Source of the DNA: Holophagales bacterium UBA2201
GTDB lineage: Bacteria > Acidobacteriota > Thermoanaerobaculia > UBA2201
DNA length: 62,010 nucleotides
Reading direction: 5' to 3'
Assembly (NCBI GenBank): GCA_002327305.1
Contig: DCUZ01000065.1
Coordinates: forward strand, 1 to 62,010
The stretch's first letter is position 1; each line of letters begins with the position of its first letter. The position numbers were made by a program, and so were the translations under genes. The notes under the pieces were generated by a model. The model was not told the DNA's origin and did no database searches. It worked only from the letters and a program-made list of their open reading frames with translations. Positions 24,053 to 33,384 of the stretch are shown here, piece after piece.

Positions 24053-26137
24053 CTATTTGAACACCCTGTTCCGCTGGTATTCCTGCAGGTCGTAGGGGGG
24101 CGGGGCCCCGCCGAGATACCGTTGGAACCAGTCGAGATGGGCCAGATAGTAGAACGACATCTCGACCCAGGAGGGCCAGTGCCCCGCCTTGGGGAAGATG
24201 ACGAGGCGGCTGGGGACACCCATCTTCTGCAGGGCGGTGAACATCTGCAGGGACTCGGTGTAGGCGATGCGGTAGTCTTTCTCGCCGGAGACGACCAGCA
24301 TGGGGGTTTTGAAGTTCTTGACATGGTTGGCGGGGTTCCACTTCGTGTAGTCCTCCGAATCCCACGGCGTCCCTTTGAGGTCCCATTCGGGGAACCACAG
24401 TTCCTCGGTGGTGCCGTACTTGGAGCGGAGGTCGAAGGCCCCCATCATGGAGGCGAGGCACTTGAAGGGGTTGTCGTGCCCTTCGATCCAGTTCATCATG
24501 TAACCGCCGTAGGACCAGCCCATGGCCCCCATGCGGTCCTTGTCGACATAGGGAAGTTTGGAGAGCTGGTCGGCCACCTTCATGACGTCTTCATAGACCT
24601 TTCCGCCCCAGTCGCCGGAGATGGCGTCGCAGTAGTCCTGCCCGTAGCCGTTGGAGCCGTGGGGGTTGGGGAAGGCCACGATGTAGCCCGAACCGGGATA
24701 GACCTGCCAGTCGCCCCGGAAGGAGTCCATCCACTGCTGCTGCGGTCCGCCGTGGACGTTGAGGATGAGGGGATATTTTTTCGACGGGTCGAAGCCGTGG
24801 GGCTTGACGAGGAACACTTCCACCGGCTTGCCCTCGGCGCCGGCGACGCTCAGGCGCTCGGCCGGGCGGATGTCCACCTCGTCCGCCACCGCCTTGTTGA
24901 AGAAGGTCAGGCGCTTCGGGGCCGCCTTGCCGGTCGGGTCGTAGCGCCACACCTCGGCGGGGTCACCCACGGAGCGTCGAACCGCAAGGGCAAAATTCCC
25001 TTTGGGATCCAACACCCAGGCATCGAAGGTGGCGTGGGCGGCGAGGCGATCGAACAGGCGCGAGACCCGGTTGTAACGGTACAGCGGCGTCTCGCCCCGC
25101 TCCTGGGCCGTGAAATAGACCGCCTTGCCGTCGGCGGCCCAGCGCACCTCGTTGGCCCAGTTATTGAAGGTGCCGCGGTCGGTCAGGAGCGTCACCGCGC
25201 CGGTGGCAGGGTCCACCAATCCGATGCGGAAGAGGTCGGCCTCGAACCGCGGGATGCGCTGGGTGAGGTAGGCGATCTTCTTCCCGTCGGGCGAGAAGCG
25301 CGGCGAGCCGTCCCAGGCCTCGTTGGCGGCCGTCAGGTTGCGGGCGGAATCGGGGGTGATGTCCCCGTCGAGTTTCTGGAGGAAAAGGTCGGCGTTGGTG
25401 GACTCGGCCGGGTCGGCGACCCGCTTGGAGGCGAAGACGAGCCACTTGCCGTCCGGGGAAATATCATAGTTGCGGTCTCCGCCCAGGGAGAACACGGGCG
25501 ACTCGTGGGGGCCGGGGGTGAGGTCGCGGGACTTACCATCGAGGTCCACGGCCAGGATATGGTCCGTCTTGCCGTCCTTCCAGGCGTTCCAGTGGCGGTA
25601 GAGGAGCTCGTCGGCCACATGGACCTTGAGGGGCCCCTTGTCCCAGGTTTCGGCGATCTCCTTGTTGCAGGCGTCATCGGCCCCGCACTCGGGATAGACG
25701 GTGGAGGCGAAAACGATGAACTTCCCGTCCGGCGACCACATCGGACCGCTGATGCCGGTGCTGATGTCGGTCAATTTCTTCGCCTCGCCGCCGGAGAGGG
25801 GGAGGAGGTAGAGCTGGTCGGAGCCGGAGCGGTCGGATAGAAAAGCGAGCGTTTTGCCGTCCGGAGAGAAGAAGGGGGCGGAATCCATGGTCTCCCCGCC
25901 GGTGGCCTGCCGCAGGTTGGAACCGTCGGCGTTCACGAGCCAGATGGCCTGGGTCTTCTTGGCATTTTGAAGATCGTTGGTGGCGACCGTGAAGGCGGCC
26001 GTCCTGCCGTCGGGCGAGAGGGCCAGGTCGCCGAGCGACTTGATGCGGTAGAGGTCGTCGAGGACGAAGGCGCGTTTCTCGGCACCGAAGGCCGCAACGG
26101 CAACGAGGATCATGATGACGGGCAGCATTTTACGCAT
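24053..26137 (-). CDS. S9-family prolyl oligopeptidase / acylaminoacyl peptidase, exported
   Basis: 694 aa. Signal peptide (MRKMLPVIMILVAVAAFGA), a WD40-like beta-propeller (about 25-430, repeated SPDGK and FSPDGK motifs) and a C-terminal alpha/beta-hydrolase. The triad is Ser542 in GWSYGGYM, Asp in SGEKDYR and His in KAGHWPSW. Trims peptides in the periplasm. AAGGAG lies 6 bases before ATG 26137 and TATAAT (26175-26170) about 32 bases upstream, so this gene has a normal leader. Divergent from the exported M28 peptidase. Confidence 0.93.
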   Translation of the reverse strand: MRKMLPVIMILVAVAAFGAEKRAFVLDDLYRIKSLGDLALSPDGRTAAFTVATNDLQNAKKTQAIWLVNADGSNLRQATGGETMDSAPFFSPDGKTLAFLSDRSGSDQLYLLPLSGGEAKKLTDISTGISGPMWSPDGKFIVFASTVYPECGADDACNKEIAETWDKGPLKVHVADELLYRHWNAWKDGKTDHILAVDLDGKSRDLTPGPHESPVFSLGGDRNYDISPDGKWLVFASKRVADPAESTNADLFLQKLDGDITPDSARNLTAANEAWDGSPRFSPDGKKIAYLTQRIPRFEADLFRIGLVDPATGAVTLLTDRGTFNNWANEVRWAADGKAVYFTAQERGETPLYRYNRVSRLFDRLAAHATFDAWVLDPKGNFALAVRRSVGDPAEVWRYDPTGKAAPKRLTFFNKAVADEVDIRPAERLSVAGAEGKPVEVFLVKPHGFDPSKKYPLILNVHGGPQQQWMDSFRGDWQVYPGSGYIVAFPNPHGSNGYGQDYCDAISGDWGGKVYEDVMKVADQLSKLPYVDKDRMGAMGWSYGGYMMNWIEGHDNPFKCLASMMGAFDLRSKYGTTEELWFPEWDLKGTPWDSEDYTKWNPANHVKNFKTPMLVVSGEKDYRIAYTESLQMFTALQKMGVPSRLVIFPKAGHWPSWVEMSFYYLAHLDWFQRYLGGAPPPYDLQEYQRNRVFK

Positions 26138-26169
26138 GGGTACTCCTTTCCGTCTTTGGGGAATCGTTT

Positions 26170-26175
26170 ATTATA
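26170..26175 (-). promoter_or_regulatory. -10 box of the S9 peptidase gene
   Basis: TATAAT on the minus strand, 32 bases before the start and well clear of the AAGGAG site. It contrasts with the leaderless arrangement elsewhere. Confidence 0.45.
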
Positions 26176-26248
26176 CGGGATACCGGGCCCGCGGTTTTGG
26201 GAATATCTTTTCGGGCCCCCCGTCGTATTGTTCTTCCAAGGAGGATCC

Positions 26249-27649
26249 ATGCGCCCCTGTCTTCCGTTGCTCCTGGTCTCCCTCGTCCTGCCGTCGGGCC
26301 CTGCTCTGACGGCGGCTGATCGCTCCCCTTCCCCGGCGCCCACCGTGGCGGAACGCCTCCTCGTCCGTGGACTGGAGGAGCGGAGGGCCTATGACATTCT
26401 GGGATCACTGCTGAAGGCGGCCCCCAGCCGGATGTCCGGCTCCCCGGGCGCGGCTGCCGCCGTGGAGTGGGGCCGGAAGACCATGGAAGAGCTGGGGCTG
26501 GAGACGCGCCTGGAGGCGGTCACGGTAAAGGCCTGGAGGCGCGGAACGGCCGAAGCCCGCATCCTGAAAAGCCCCAAGGGGGGCGCCGCCGTCCCGCTGG
26601 CCGCGGCGGGCCTGGGGAACAGCGTGGGGACCCCGGCCGCGGGGATCACGGCCCGCGTGGTTGAGGTCAACTCCTTCGACGAACTGGACGCCCTGGGGGA
26701 GAAGGTCAAAGGAAAAATCGTCTTCTTCAACCGCCCCATGAACCGGACCTATCTCAACCCTTTCCGCGCCTACGGCGAGGCGGGCGACCAGCGCTACGCC
26801 GGGGCCGGGCGGGCGGCCGTGCACGGGGCTGTGGCGGTCCTGGTGCGCTCGCTTACCGACCGGCTCGACCCCCATCCCCGCACCGGCATGATGGCTTACC
26901 CGGAAACGGGTGAGAGGATCCCGGCCCTCGCCGTCAGCACCCTCGACGCCGACCTCCTCAGCCTGCGGCTGAAGGAAGAGCCGGATTTGAAGGTCTTCTA
27001 CCGCACCGACTGCTCCCCCCTGCCCGACGCCCCATCGCACAATGTCATCGGCCAGATCACGGGGACGGAGAAGCCGGAGGAGGTCATCCTGCTGGGCGCC
27101 CACCTCGACGCCTGGGACCTCAGCCCCGGGGCGCACGACGACGGCGGCGGCTGCGCCCAGGTGCTCGAGGCCCTGCGGCTGATCAAGGCCCTGGACCTGA
27201 AACCCAAGCGGACCATCCGGGGCGTCCTCTTCATGTGCGAGGAGTTCGGGGGGCAGGGGGGGCGGCAGTACGCGCAGGCGGAGGCCCGCAGGGGCGAGAA
27301 GCACCTGGCGGCCATCGAATCGGACGCCGGCGTGGAGATGCCGCTGGGCTTCGGCATCCGGGCGGACGAGGCCGTGGTGCAGGCGTTCCAGAAGCATCTC
27401 CCCCTCGTCGAGACCTTCGGCATGTTCTTCATCCGGCGCGGTTACGGCGGGGTGGACATCGACCCGCTGAGGGAGTCCGGGACCGTCACCATCGGCCTCG
27501 CCACCGACGCCCAGCGCTATTTCGTCTACCAGCACGGGGCCCTCGACACTCTGGACAAGGTGGACGAGCGGCAGATCGAGTTGGGGGCCGCGGCCATGGC
27601 GGCCCTGGCCTGTGCCCTTGCCGAAGAGGGGTTGCCGGCGGTCCCGTGA
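26249..27649 (+). CDS. Exported M28-family metallopeptidase (carboxypeptidase Q-like)
   Basis: 466 aa. Signal peptide (MRPCLPLLLVSLVLPSGPALTAA), a protease-associated insert (about 130-230), and the M28 zinc core: His-Asp in GAHLDAWD, bridging Asp in GAHDDGGG, the Glu pair in CEEFGGQG, Asp in ESDAGV and His in QHGALDT. Both zinc sites look complete. ATG 26249 follows AAGGAGG by 5 bases. Together with the divergent S9 enzyme it suggests extracytoplasmic peptide scavenging. Confidence 0.92.
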   Translation: MRPCLPLLLVSLVLPSGPALTAADRSPSPAPTVAERLLVRGLEERRAYDILGSLLKAAPSRMSGSPGAAAAVEWGRKTMEELGLETRLEAVTVKAWRRGTAEARILKSPKGGAAVPLAAAGLGNSVGTPAAGITARVVEVNSFDELDALGEKVKGKIVFFNRPMNRTYLNPFRAYGEAGDQRYAGAGRAAVHGAVAVLVRSLTDRLDPHPRTGMMAYPETGERIPALAVSTLDADLLSLRLKEEPDLKVFYRTDCSPLPDAPSHNVIGQITGTEKPEEVILLGAHLDAWDLSPGAHDDGGGCAQVLEALRLIKALDLKPKRTIRGVLFMCEEFGGQGGRQYAQAEARRGEKHLAAIESDAGVEMPLGFGIRADEAVVQAFQKHLPLVETFGMFFIRRGYGGVDIDPLRESGTVTIGLATDAQRYFVYQHGALDTLDKVDERQIELGAAAMAALACALAEEGLPAVP

Positions 27650-28728
27650 TCGGCTTGAAATGGCTTCGGAAGATCCGCGTCACCAGCGCCATTAAGGCGG
27701 AGTGCGAAGAAAGGTACGGTCTGCGATCCACAACCTGGAAAACCAGATCGGACCGCACCCCCCCCTATGCCTCCTGCTACAACATTCCCAAGGACTGGCT
27801 GGAGGGCGTGGCCGCAGGGCGAGTCGTCACCTTCTGGGGAGCGTGGGGAGAGAAGTTCACGGGCGAGGTGATGGTGGGGCCCTTCGACGCGTGGTGGAAC
27901 CGGACGGTGGTATGGTCGGAAGGGAAGGTCGTCCGCCACGCCGATACAGGGGACCCGGGGGGGCGGATGGCGCCGCAAAGGGAACTGGAGGCCCTTTTGG
28001 AGGCGCATCCCGCCTTCGAGCGGTTGGGGGTCTCGTTCAAGGGGCTGAGCCTGAAGTTCGCCGGAGCGGGGGCTCCCCTCCTCCATCAAAGCATCGCCCT
28101 CGCCGTCCGCGTCACGGACCGGCTCCTGGCCCGGGAGGAGCCGCCCCTGCTGAAGGCGGCCAAGGCGGGCGGCCGCGATGCCGTCCGCTCCCTCCTGGAC
28201 GCGGGGGCCGACCCGGACGAGTTCGGGCCGGAGTTGAGGGAGTACGCCCGCTCGGCCTCCGGGCGCTACCGGTTCCATGACCGGCCCCTCCTGGCCGCCG
28301 TCATGAACGACGACGCGCCCATGGTGTCGCTCCTTATGGAACGCGGGGCCGATACGACGGTCAACCCCAACTACATCCTGTGGATCGCGCTGGAAAACGG
28401 GAAGAACCACGCCTTGCGCGCCCTGTTCCAGGGCGGCTTTAGGCCCTCCCCGTGGGGACTGCCCTATGGAGACCTCCATCCCCTCCCCTTCGCCGCTTCC
28501 AAGGGGGACCCGGAGGCGGTCCGGATCCTTCTGGAAGTGGGACTGGCCCCCGGCCAAAACGGGCCCCGCCTGTTGGACGACGCCCGGGCTCAGGCCTCGG
28601 GCCCCCGGAAGGAGGAGATCCGCCGCCTCCTGGAAGAGGCCGGGAGGAAGGAGGAAGCGGCCGCCGGCCGTCTATCGCTGGCCCCCGCGACGGGCGGGGC
28701 CGAACTGAGCCGGACGGAAGAGGACTGA
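27646..28728 (+). CDS. Ankyrin-repeat protein
   Basis: 360 aa, starting at GTG 27646, which overlaps the M28 stop (GTGA). Residues 1-165 are not recognised. Residues about 165-335 hold ankyrin-like units (LLKAAKAGGRDAVRSLLDAG, LLAAVMNDDAPMVSLLMERG, PFAASKGDPEAVRILLEVG) for protein binding. No signal peptide, so likely cytoplasmic despite coupling to an exported peptidase. The start codon rests on coupling alone. Confidence 0.7.
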   Translation: MIGLKWLRKIRVTSAIKAECEERYGLRSTTWKTRSDRTPPYASCYNIPKDWLEGVAAGRVVTFWGAWGEKFTGEVMVGPFDAWWNRTVVWSEGKVVRHADTGDPGGRMAPQRELEALLEAHPAFERLGVSFKGLSLKFAGAGAPLLHQSIALAVRVTDRLLAREEPPLLKAAKAGGRDAVRSLLDAGADPDEFGPELREYARSASGRYRFHDRPLLAAVMNDDAPMVSLLMERGADTTVNPNYILWIALENGKNHALRALFQGGFRPSPWGLPYGDLHPLPFAASKGDPEAVRILLEVGLAPGQNGPRLLDDARAQASGPRKEEIRRLLEEAGRKEEAAAGRLSLAPATGGAELSRTEED

Positions 28729-28816
28729 TTTTCCTCCTCCCCGACCGGGAAACACCCTTCTTGATTTTTTATCCGTTTCAAGGGAAAATAGCTCGCAATC
28801 ATTCAAGGAGGTGCGC

Positions 28817-29581
28817 ATGAAGATCGCTGTTTGCATCGTCCAGGTTCCGGCCACGGACGCCAGGATCGTGATCCGGCCCGACGCGAGGGGGGTCGAAACG
28901 AAGGAGGTCAAGTTCGTCATCAGCCCCTACGACGAGTACGCCATCGAGGCGGCCCTGCAGTTGAAGGAACAAGCCGGGGGCGAGGTGGTCCTCATCACCG
29001 CGGGACCCGACCGCGCCCTCCAGGCCCTGCGCGAAGGGCTGGCCCTGGGGGCCGACCGGGCCGTCCACATCACCCTCACCGACGAATACCACGACGCCCT
29101 GGAGGTCGCCACCCTCCTGGCCGCCGCCCTTGGCAAGGAAGCGCCCGACCTGGCCCTCTTCGGCAAGTTGGGTGTGGGGTTCGACCACGGCGCCACCGGG
29201 GTGATGGTGGCCGCCATGCTGGACCGTCCGCACATCTCCATGGCCGCGAAACTGGAGATGGAGGGGACCACCCTCAAGGGGCGGCGGGAGATCGAGGGGG
29301 CCGCCGAGACCTATGCCATCGCCCTTCCCGCGGTGGTCACGACCGAAAAGGGGCTCAACAGCCCGCGCATCGCCAACCTCAAGGGGATCATGGCGGCCAA
29401 GAAGAAGCCCGTCGAGACCTTCGCCGCCGCCGACCTGGGCGCCGCCGCCCCGGCCCTGACCCTGGAAGGACTCCAGCCCCCGCCGAAGAAGGCCGCGGGA
29501 AAACTGATTTCGGACGAGGACCCCGCCAAGGCGGCCCGCGAACTGGTCCGGCTTCTCCGCGAAGAAGCCAAGGTCATCTGA
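28817..29581 (+). CDS. etfB: Electron transfer flavoprotein beta subunit
   Basis: 254 aa with the AMP-binding EtfB fold: CIVQVPATD near the N-terminus, SPYDEYAIEAAL, and GADRAVHIT. ATG 28817 is preceded by AAGGAGGT at ideal spacing; the GTG at 28811 is too close. Cotranscribed with etfA (10-bp gap) and a membrane Fe-S oxidoreductase. Takes electrons from acyl-CoA dehydrogenases. Confidence 0.95.
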   Translation: MKIAVCIVQVPATDARIVIRPDARGVETKEVKFVISPYDEYAIEAALQLKEQAGGEVVLITAGPDRALQALREGLALGADRAVHITLTDEYHDALEVATLLAAALGKEAPDLALFGKLGVGFDHGATGVMVAAMLDRPHISMAAKLEMEGTTLKGRREIEGAAETYAIALPAVVTTEKGLNSPRIANLKGIMAAKKKPVETFAAADLGAAAPALTLEGLQPPPKKAAGKLISDEDPAKAARELVRLLREEAKVI

Positions 29582-29591
29582 GGAGGACGCC

Positions 29592-30566
29592 ATGGCCCAC
29601 ATTCTCTGTTTCGTCGAAGTGCGCGAATCCCAGGTCCGCAAGGCATCGCTGGAGGCCGTCTCGGTGGCCCGCGGTTTGGCGACCGCCAACGGCTGGTCCG
29701 TCGAGGCCGCCGTCCTCGGCCCGGCGGGGGCCGACCAGCTCGACAAGGTCAAGGCCGCCGGCGCCGACACGATCCACCACGCCGCCGACGCCGCCCTCGC
29801 CCTCTACTCCCCCGACCTCTACGCCGCCGCTCTCCTCGGGCTCATCCAGGCGTCGAAGCCCGAGGCCGTCCTCCTGGGCCACACCGCGATGGGCCGCGAC
29901 CTCTCGGCCTACCTCGCGGGCAAGCTCAAGACCGCTGTCGCCGGCGACGCCGTCAAGGTGGAGTTCGCCGGCGGGTTCAAGGTCGTCCGCCCCATGTACG
30001 CCGGGAAAGCGCTGGCCACCGTCTCCGTCAACGCGGGCTTCCTGCCCCTGATCACCCTCCGCCCCAACATCTTCCCGGTCGGCTCCACCGCCGGCAAGGG
30101 CGAGGTGAAGCCCCTGGCCCTCCCTTCTCTCGCTCCGAAAACCCTCTGCGCGGGGCTGGAGAAGCCCGAGTCGGCAGAGATCGACGTGGCCGAGGCCGAC
30201 GTCATCGTCAGCGGCGGCCGCGCCATGAAGGGCCCCGAGAACTTCGCCATCCTCAAGGAACTGGCCGCCGAGCTGGGGGCCGCCGTGGGCGCCTCCCGCG
30301 CCGCGGTGGACTCCGGGTGGATCGGCCACCCGCACCAGGTGGGGCAGACGGGCAAGACCGTCTCGCCCAACCTCTATATCGCCTGCGGCATCTCCGGGGC
30401 CATCCAGCATCTGGCCGGGATGTCCTCCTCCAAGATCATCGTCGCCATCAACAAGGACAAGGAGGCCCCCATTTTCCAGGCGGCCGACTACGGCGTCCTG
30501 GGCGACCTGTTCCAGATCGTCCCGCAGGTGACCCGGGCCCTCAAGGACCTCAAGAAGGAGGGCTAA
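29592..30566 (+). CDS. etfA: Electron transfer flavoprotein alpha subunit
   Basis: 324 aa. The C-terminal FAD domain carries the signature PNLYIACGISGAIQHLAGM and INKDKEAPIFQAADYG. GGAGGA precedes the start. Forms the EtfAB heterodimer and hands electrons to the membrane protein encoded 7 bases downstream. Confidence 0.96.
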   Translation: MAHILCFVEVRESQVRKASLEAVSVARGLATANGWSVEAAVLGPAGADQLDKVKAAGADTIHHAADAALALYSPDLYAAALLGLIQASKPEAVLLGHTAMGRDLSAYLAGKLKTAVAGDAVKVEFAGGFKVVRPMYAGKALATVSVNAGFLPLITLRPNIFPVGSTAGKGEVKPLALPSLAPKTLCAGLEKPESAEIDVAEADVIVSGGRAMKGPENFAILKELAAELGAAVGASRAAVDSGWIGHPHQVGQTGKTVSPNLYIACGISGAIQHLAGMSSSKIIVAINKDKEAPIFQAADYGVLGDLFQIVPQVTRALKDLKKEG

Positions 30567-30572
30567 GGGCCC

Positions 30573-32534
30573 ATGCCCACGGTGCATCCGTTCCTCTCCG
30601 CCGCCGTCATCGCCGCCGGCCTGCTCCTCCTGGCGTGGTCGCTCTACCGGCGCTACCTCCCCCTGCGCACCTCCCGCCCCGTCGAGTTGACCGGCACCGC
30701 CTGGGACCGGTGGAAATCGCTGGCCGAGTACGTGTTCCTCCAGCGGAGGATGTTCCGCGACCCCTTCGCCGGGTTCTACCACGCCCTCATCTTCTACGGG
30801 TTCGTCGTCTTCGGCCTCAAGTCGCTTTCGCTCCTGTTGGAGGGGTTCGGCCTGGACCTCGGGGTCCAGCATTTCGGCCCCTATCAATTAAGCAAGGATA
30901 TTTTCATCGTCCTTACCCTGGCCGGCATCCTCCTCGCCGTGGCGCGGCGCCTCTTCTTCCGCCCGGAACGGCTGAAGAATTCGTTCGACGCCTTCCTCGT
31001 CCTTTTCCTCATCGCGGCCCTGATGGTCACCGACGGCCTCACCGACGGGGCCGCCATCCTCCTGCAGGACCCGGCGTGGAAGGGATGGGCCCCGGTTTCG
31101 TCCCTCTTCGCCTCCTTCATCCCCCCTCAGGGCGCCGCGACGGTCTACCTGTGGTCGTGGTGGGTCCACCTCCTGGTCCTGCTGGGGTTCATGAACGAAC
31201 TCCCCTTCAGCAAGCACTTCCACGTCTACACCTCCGCCCTCAACGTCTGGTTCCGCCCCCTCGACCCGCCGGGGAAACTGCCCGGCATGGACTTGGAGGC
31301 CCTGGACGAGAACAGCCGCCTCGGCGTCTCGGCCCCCACCGATTTCACTTGGAAGCAGACGCTGGACTTCTACACCTGCACCGAGTGCGGCCGCTGCCGC
31401 GAGTTCTGCCCCACGCGCCTCACCGACAAGCCCCTCTCCCCCATGGAGTTCGGCCTCGCCTGCCGCGACCTCGTCTATGCCGGCAACGGCAACCTGGCGG
31501 CCGCCGAGGTGGACCTGCCGCAGGGTGAGGTCCCGGCACTGATCGGCGAGAGCATCACCGAGGACACCCTCTGGGCCTGCACCACCTGCCGCTATTGCGA
31601 GGCTGCGTGCCCGCTGTTCATCTCGTATGTGGACAAGATCGTCGGGATGCGCCAGCACCTGGTGATGGAAAAGTCCGAGTTCCCCCCCGAGGCCGCCGTT
31701 GCGTTCAAAGGCATGGAGGTCAACGGCAACCCCTGGAACATGCCGCGCGACACCCGCACCGACTGGTGCGAGGGGCTGGACATTCCACTGGCCTCGGAGA
31801 AGAAGACCGAATGGCTCTTCTGGGTGGGATGCGCCGGCTCCTACGACGACCACGGCAAGAAGATGGCCCGGATGACGGTGGACCTCCTGCGCAAGGCGGG
31901 GCTCGACTTCGCCATCCTGGGCCCCGAAGAATCGTGCACCGGCGACTCGGCCCGCCGCATGGGGAATGAGTACCTCTTCCAGATGATGGCCCAGGCCAAT
32001 GTCGAGGTCCTCAACGGCCACGGCGTCAGGAAGATCGTCACCTTCTGCCCCCACTGTTTCAATACTCTCGCCCACGAGTACCCCCAGTTCGGCGGGAAAT
32101 ACGAAGTCTTCCATGTCACCGAGGTGCTGGCCCGCGCCATCGCCGAGGGCAAACTGGCCTTCACCACCACGCTGGGCCTCGAACTGACCTATCACGACTC
32201 CTGCTACCTGGGGCGCTACAACGGGATCATGGACGCCCCGCGGTTCGTCCTGGAGCACCTCCCCGGGGTAAAGGTCAAGGAGATGGAACTCTCGAAGGAG
32301 AAAGGGATGTGCTGCGGGGCCGGCGGCGGCCGCATGTGGCTGGAGGAGAAACTGGGGACGCGCATCAACCACCTGCGCCTCGACCAGGCCCTGGCCACCG
32401 GGACGAAGGGGGTCGCCCTCTCCTGCCCCTTCTGCTACATCATGCTGGAAAATGCCACCAAGGAAAAAGGCAAAGAGGACTTCCAGGTTCACGATATTCT
32501 GGAGCTGGCTCACAAGGCGCTTCGGCAAGGGTAG
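30573..32534 (+). CDS. Membrane Fe-S oxidoreductase, ETF:menaquinone oxidoreductase (EMO)-like
   Basis: 653 aa. About five N-terminal transmembrane helices (residues 5-215, nitrate-reductase-gamma-like) are followed by two 4Fe-4S motifs (CTECGRCREFCP from Cys269; CTTCRYCEAACP from Cys336). Two CCG-type domains of the HdrD/DUF3483 kind end the protein (CAGSYDDHG..., and CCGAGGGRMWLEE near 580). This layout matches EMO proteins described from Geobacter and Syntrophus, which pass ETF electrons to menaquinone. Adjacency to etfBA supports the role. Confidence 0.82.
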   Translation: MPTVHPFLSAAVIAAGLLLLAWSLYRRYLPLRTSRPVELTGTAWDRWKSLAEYVFLQRRMFRDPFAGFYHALIFYGFVVFGLKSLSLLLEGFGLDLGVQHFGPYQLSKDIFIVLTLAGILLAVARRLFFRPERLKNSFDAFLVLFLIAALMVTDGLTDGAAILLQDPAWKGWAPVSSLFASFIPPQGAATVYLWSWWVHLLVLLGFMNELPFSKHFHVYTSALNVWFRPLDPPGKLPGMDLEALDENSRLGVSAPTDFTWKQTLDFYTCTECGRCREFCPTRLTDKPLSPMEFGLACRDLVYAGNGNLAAAEVDLPQGEVPALIGESITEDTLWACTTCRYCEAACPLFISYVDKIVGMRQHLVMEKSEFPPEAAVAFKGMEVNGNPWNMPRDTRTDWCEGLDIPLASEKKTEWLFWVGCAGSYDDHGKKMARMTVDLLRKAGLDFAILGPEESCTGDSARRMGNEYLFQMMAQANVEVLNGHGVRKIVTFCPHCFNTLAHEYPQFGGKYEVFHVTEVLARAIAEGKLAFTTTLGLELTYHDSCYLGRYNGIMDAPRFVLEHLPGVKVKEMELSKEKGMCCGAGGGRMWLEEKLGTRINHLRLDQALATGTKGVALSCPFCYIMLENATKEKGKEDFQVHDILELAHKALRQG

Positions 32535-32859
32535 GGTCGGGGAGCGCGCCGCGGCCGCCCGCCTTCGGGAGGAGGGCTACACCCTTATCGAAATGAACTG
32601 GCGGTGCCGCGCCGGCGAGATTGATATCGTCGCCCGCGAGGGGGACACCCTCTGCTTCGTGGAGGTCAAGCGCCGCCTCACCCTCGGCGCCGGCCGCCCT
32701 GAGGAGGCCTTCACCCCGAAAAAACGGCGCAAACTCGAATCCCTCGCCGCCCTCTACTGCAAGGCCAAAGGGCTGCCGGCCCAGCCCATGCGCATCGACA
32801 TGGTTGCAGTGGACGAGTCGTCGGGGAGGAGGGAGATCAGGGTGTATCGCGGTGTTTGA
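32452..32859 (+). CDS. YraN/UPF0102-family nuclease-like protein
   Basis: 135 aa. GRVGERAAAARLREEGYTLIE, NWRCRAGEIDIVA and LCFVEVKRR form the restriction-endonuclease-like core (catalytic Asp and ExK) of the YraN family. Exact function is unsettled. The only clear ATG (32452) makes an unusual 83-bp overlap with the upstream gene, so the true start could lie later at a non-standard codon. Codon usage in the overlap follows both frames. Confidence 0.8.
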   Translation: MPPRKKAKRTSRFTIFWSWLTRRFGKGRVGERAAAARLREEGYTLIEMNWRCRAGEIDIVAREGDTLCFVEVKRRLTLGAGRPEEAFTPKKRRKLESLAALYCKAKGLPAQPMRIDMVAVDESSGRREIRVYRGV

Positions 32860-33192
32860 ATCGTGCCGGGAGGATCCCCTTCGTCTCGCCCCCCCGTAAG
32901 CCCCTCCCGCAGAAGTTCGTAGGGGCGGATTGCCCTCGTCCCATACCCCCGCCCATTCCGCCCGGTGCTTATCGTACGCGGGCGGGTCTGCACGCGGACT
33001 CAAGACGCGGGTAACCCGTCCCTGCATGCCTATTGATCGGCATTTCATCCGTTTTGCATTCGTCGGGGCGCATTGCCCCCATCCCGTACTCGCGCCCGTT
33101 CCGCCCGCACGTATTCCATGGTTTGACTTCACAACCCCTGGGTGATACGATTTGCCTATCATGACCTCCTTTGCCATGCGGAGAGCATCTTT
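32860..33192. other. Intergenic repeat-bearing region
   Basis: No gene supported. It holds the first 92-bp direct repeat (32944-33035), framed by GGGGCGGATTGCCC at 32922-32935 and a related GGGGCGCATTGCCCC near 33064-33078. Confidence 0.6.
32944..33035. repeat. 92-bp direct repeat, copy 1
   Basis: Begins TACCCCCGCCCATTCC and ends CATGCCTATTG. Copy 2 at 34001-34092 has the same length and only six mismatches. Contains the palindrome GCGGGTAACCCG. Confidence 0.85.
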
Positions 33193-33384
33193 ATGACTGA
33201 CCCTCGGGACCATGTGGCCGATGCGTTTACCGTGGAAGCGGGGGAAGAGCACCTCCAAGTGTTGATCGCGGAAGCTGGGGAGGAGGCCCGGCGCCGCAGG
33301 CGTGAGGCGATGGAACGCCATCAAGCCGCGATCCGCTCCGCGATCGCCGAAGCCGCGGACCAAGCCCAACCGACGCGGTCATGA
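33193..33384 (+). CDS. Small charged protein, probable antitoxin of the zeta-like toxin
   Basis: 63 aa, rich in Glu, Arg and Ala (EEARRRRREAMERHQ), likely helical. ATG 33193 is chosen because the next gene's ATG overlaps its stop by 4 bases (ATGA); an upstream ATG at 33142 falls in repeat-like DNA. Position and size fit an antitoxin or chaperone for the P-loop protein that follows. No family match that I can name. Confidence 0.55.
   Translation: MTDPRDHVADAFTVEAGEEHLQVLIAEAGEEARRRRREAMERHQAAIRSAIAEAADQAQPTRS

Noticed and set aside
32452..32534. The 83-bp overlap of yraN with the EMO-like gene as a frameshift or fusion
   Set aside because: Both proteins keep complete, family-typical ends; a late non-ATG start or a real overlap explains it better.
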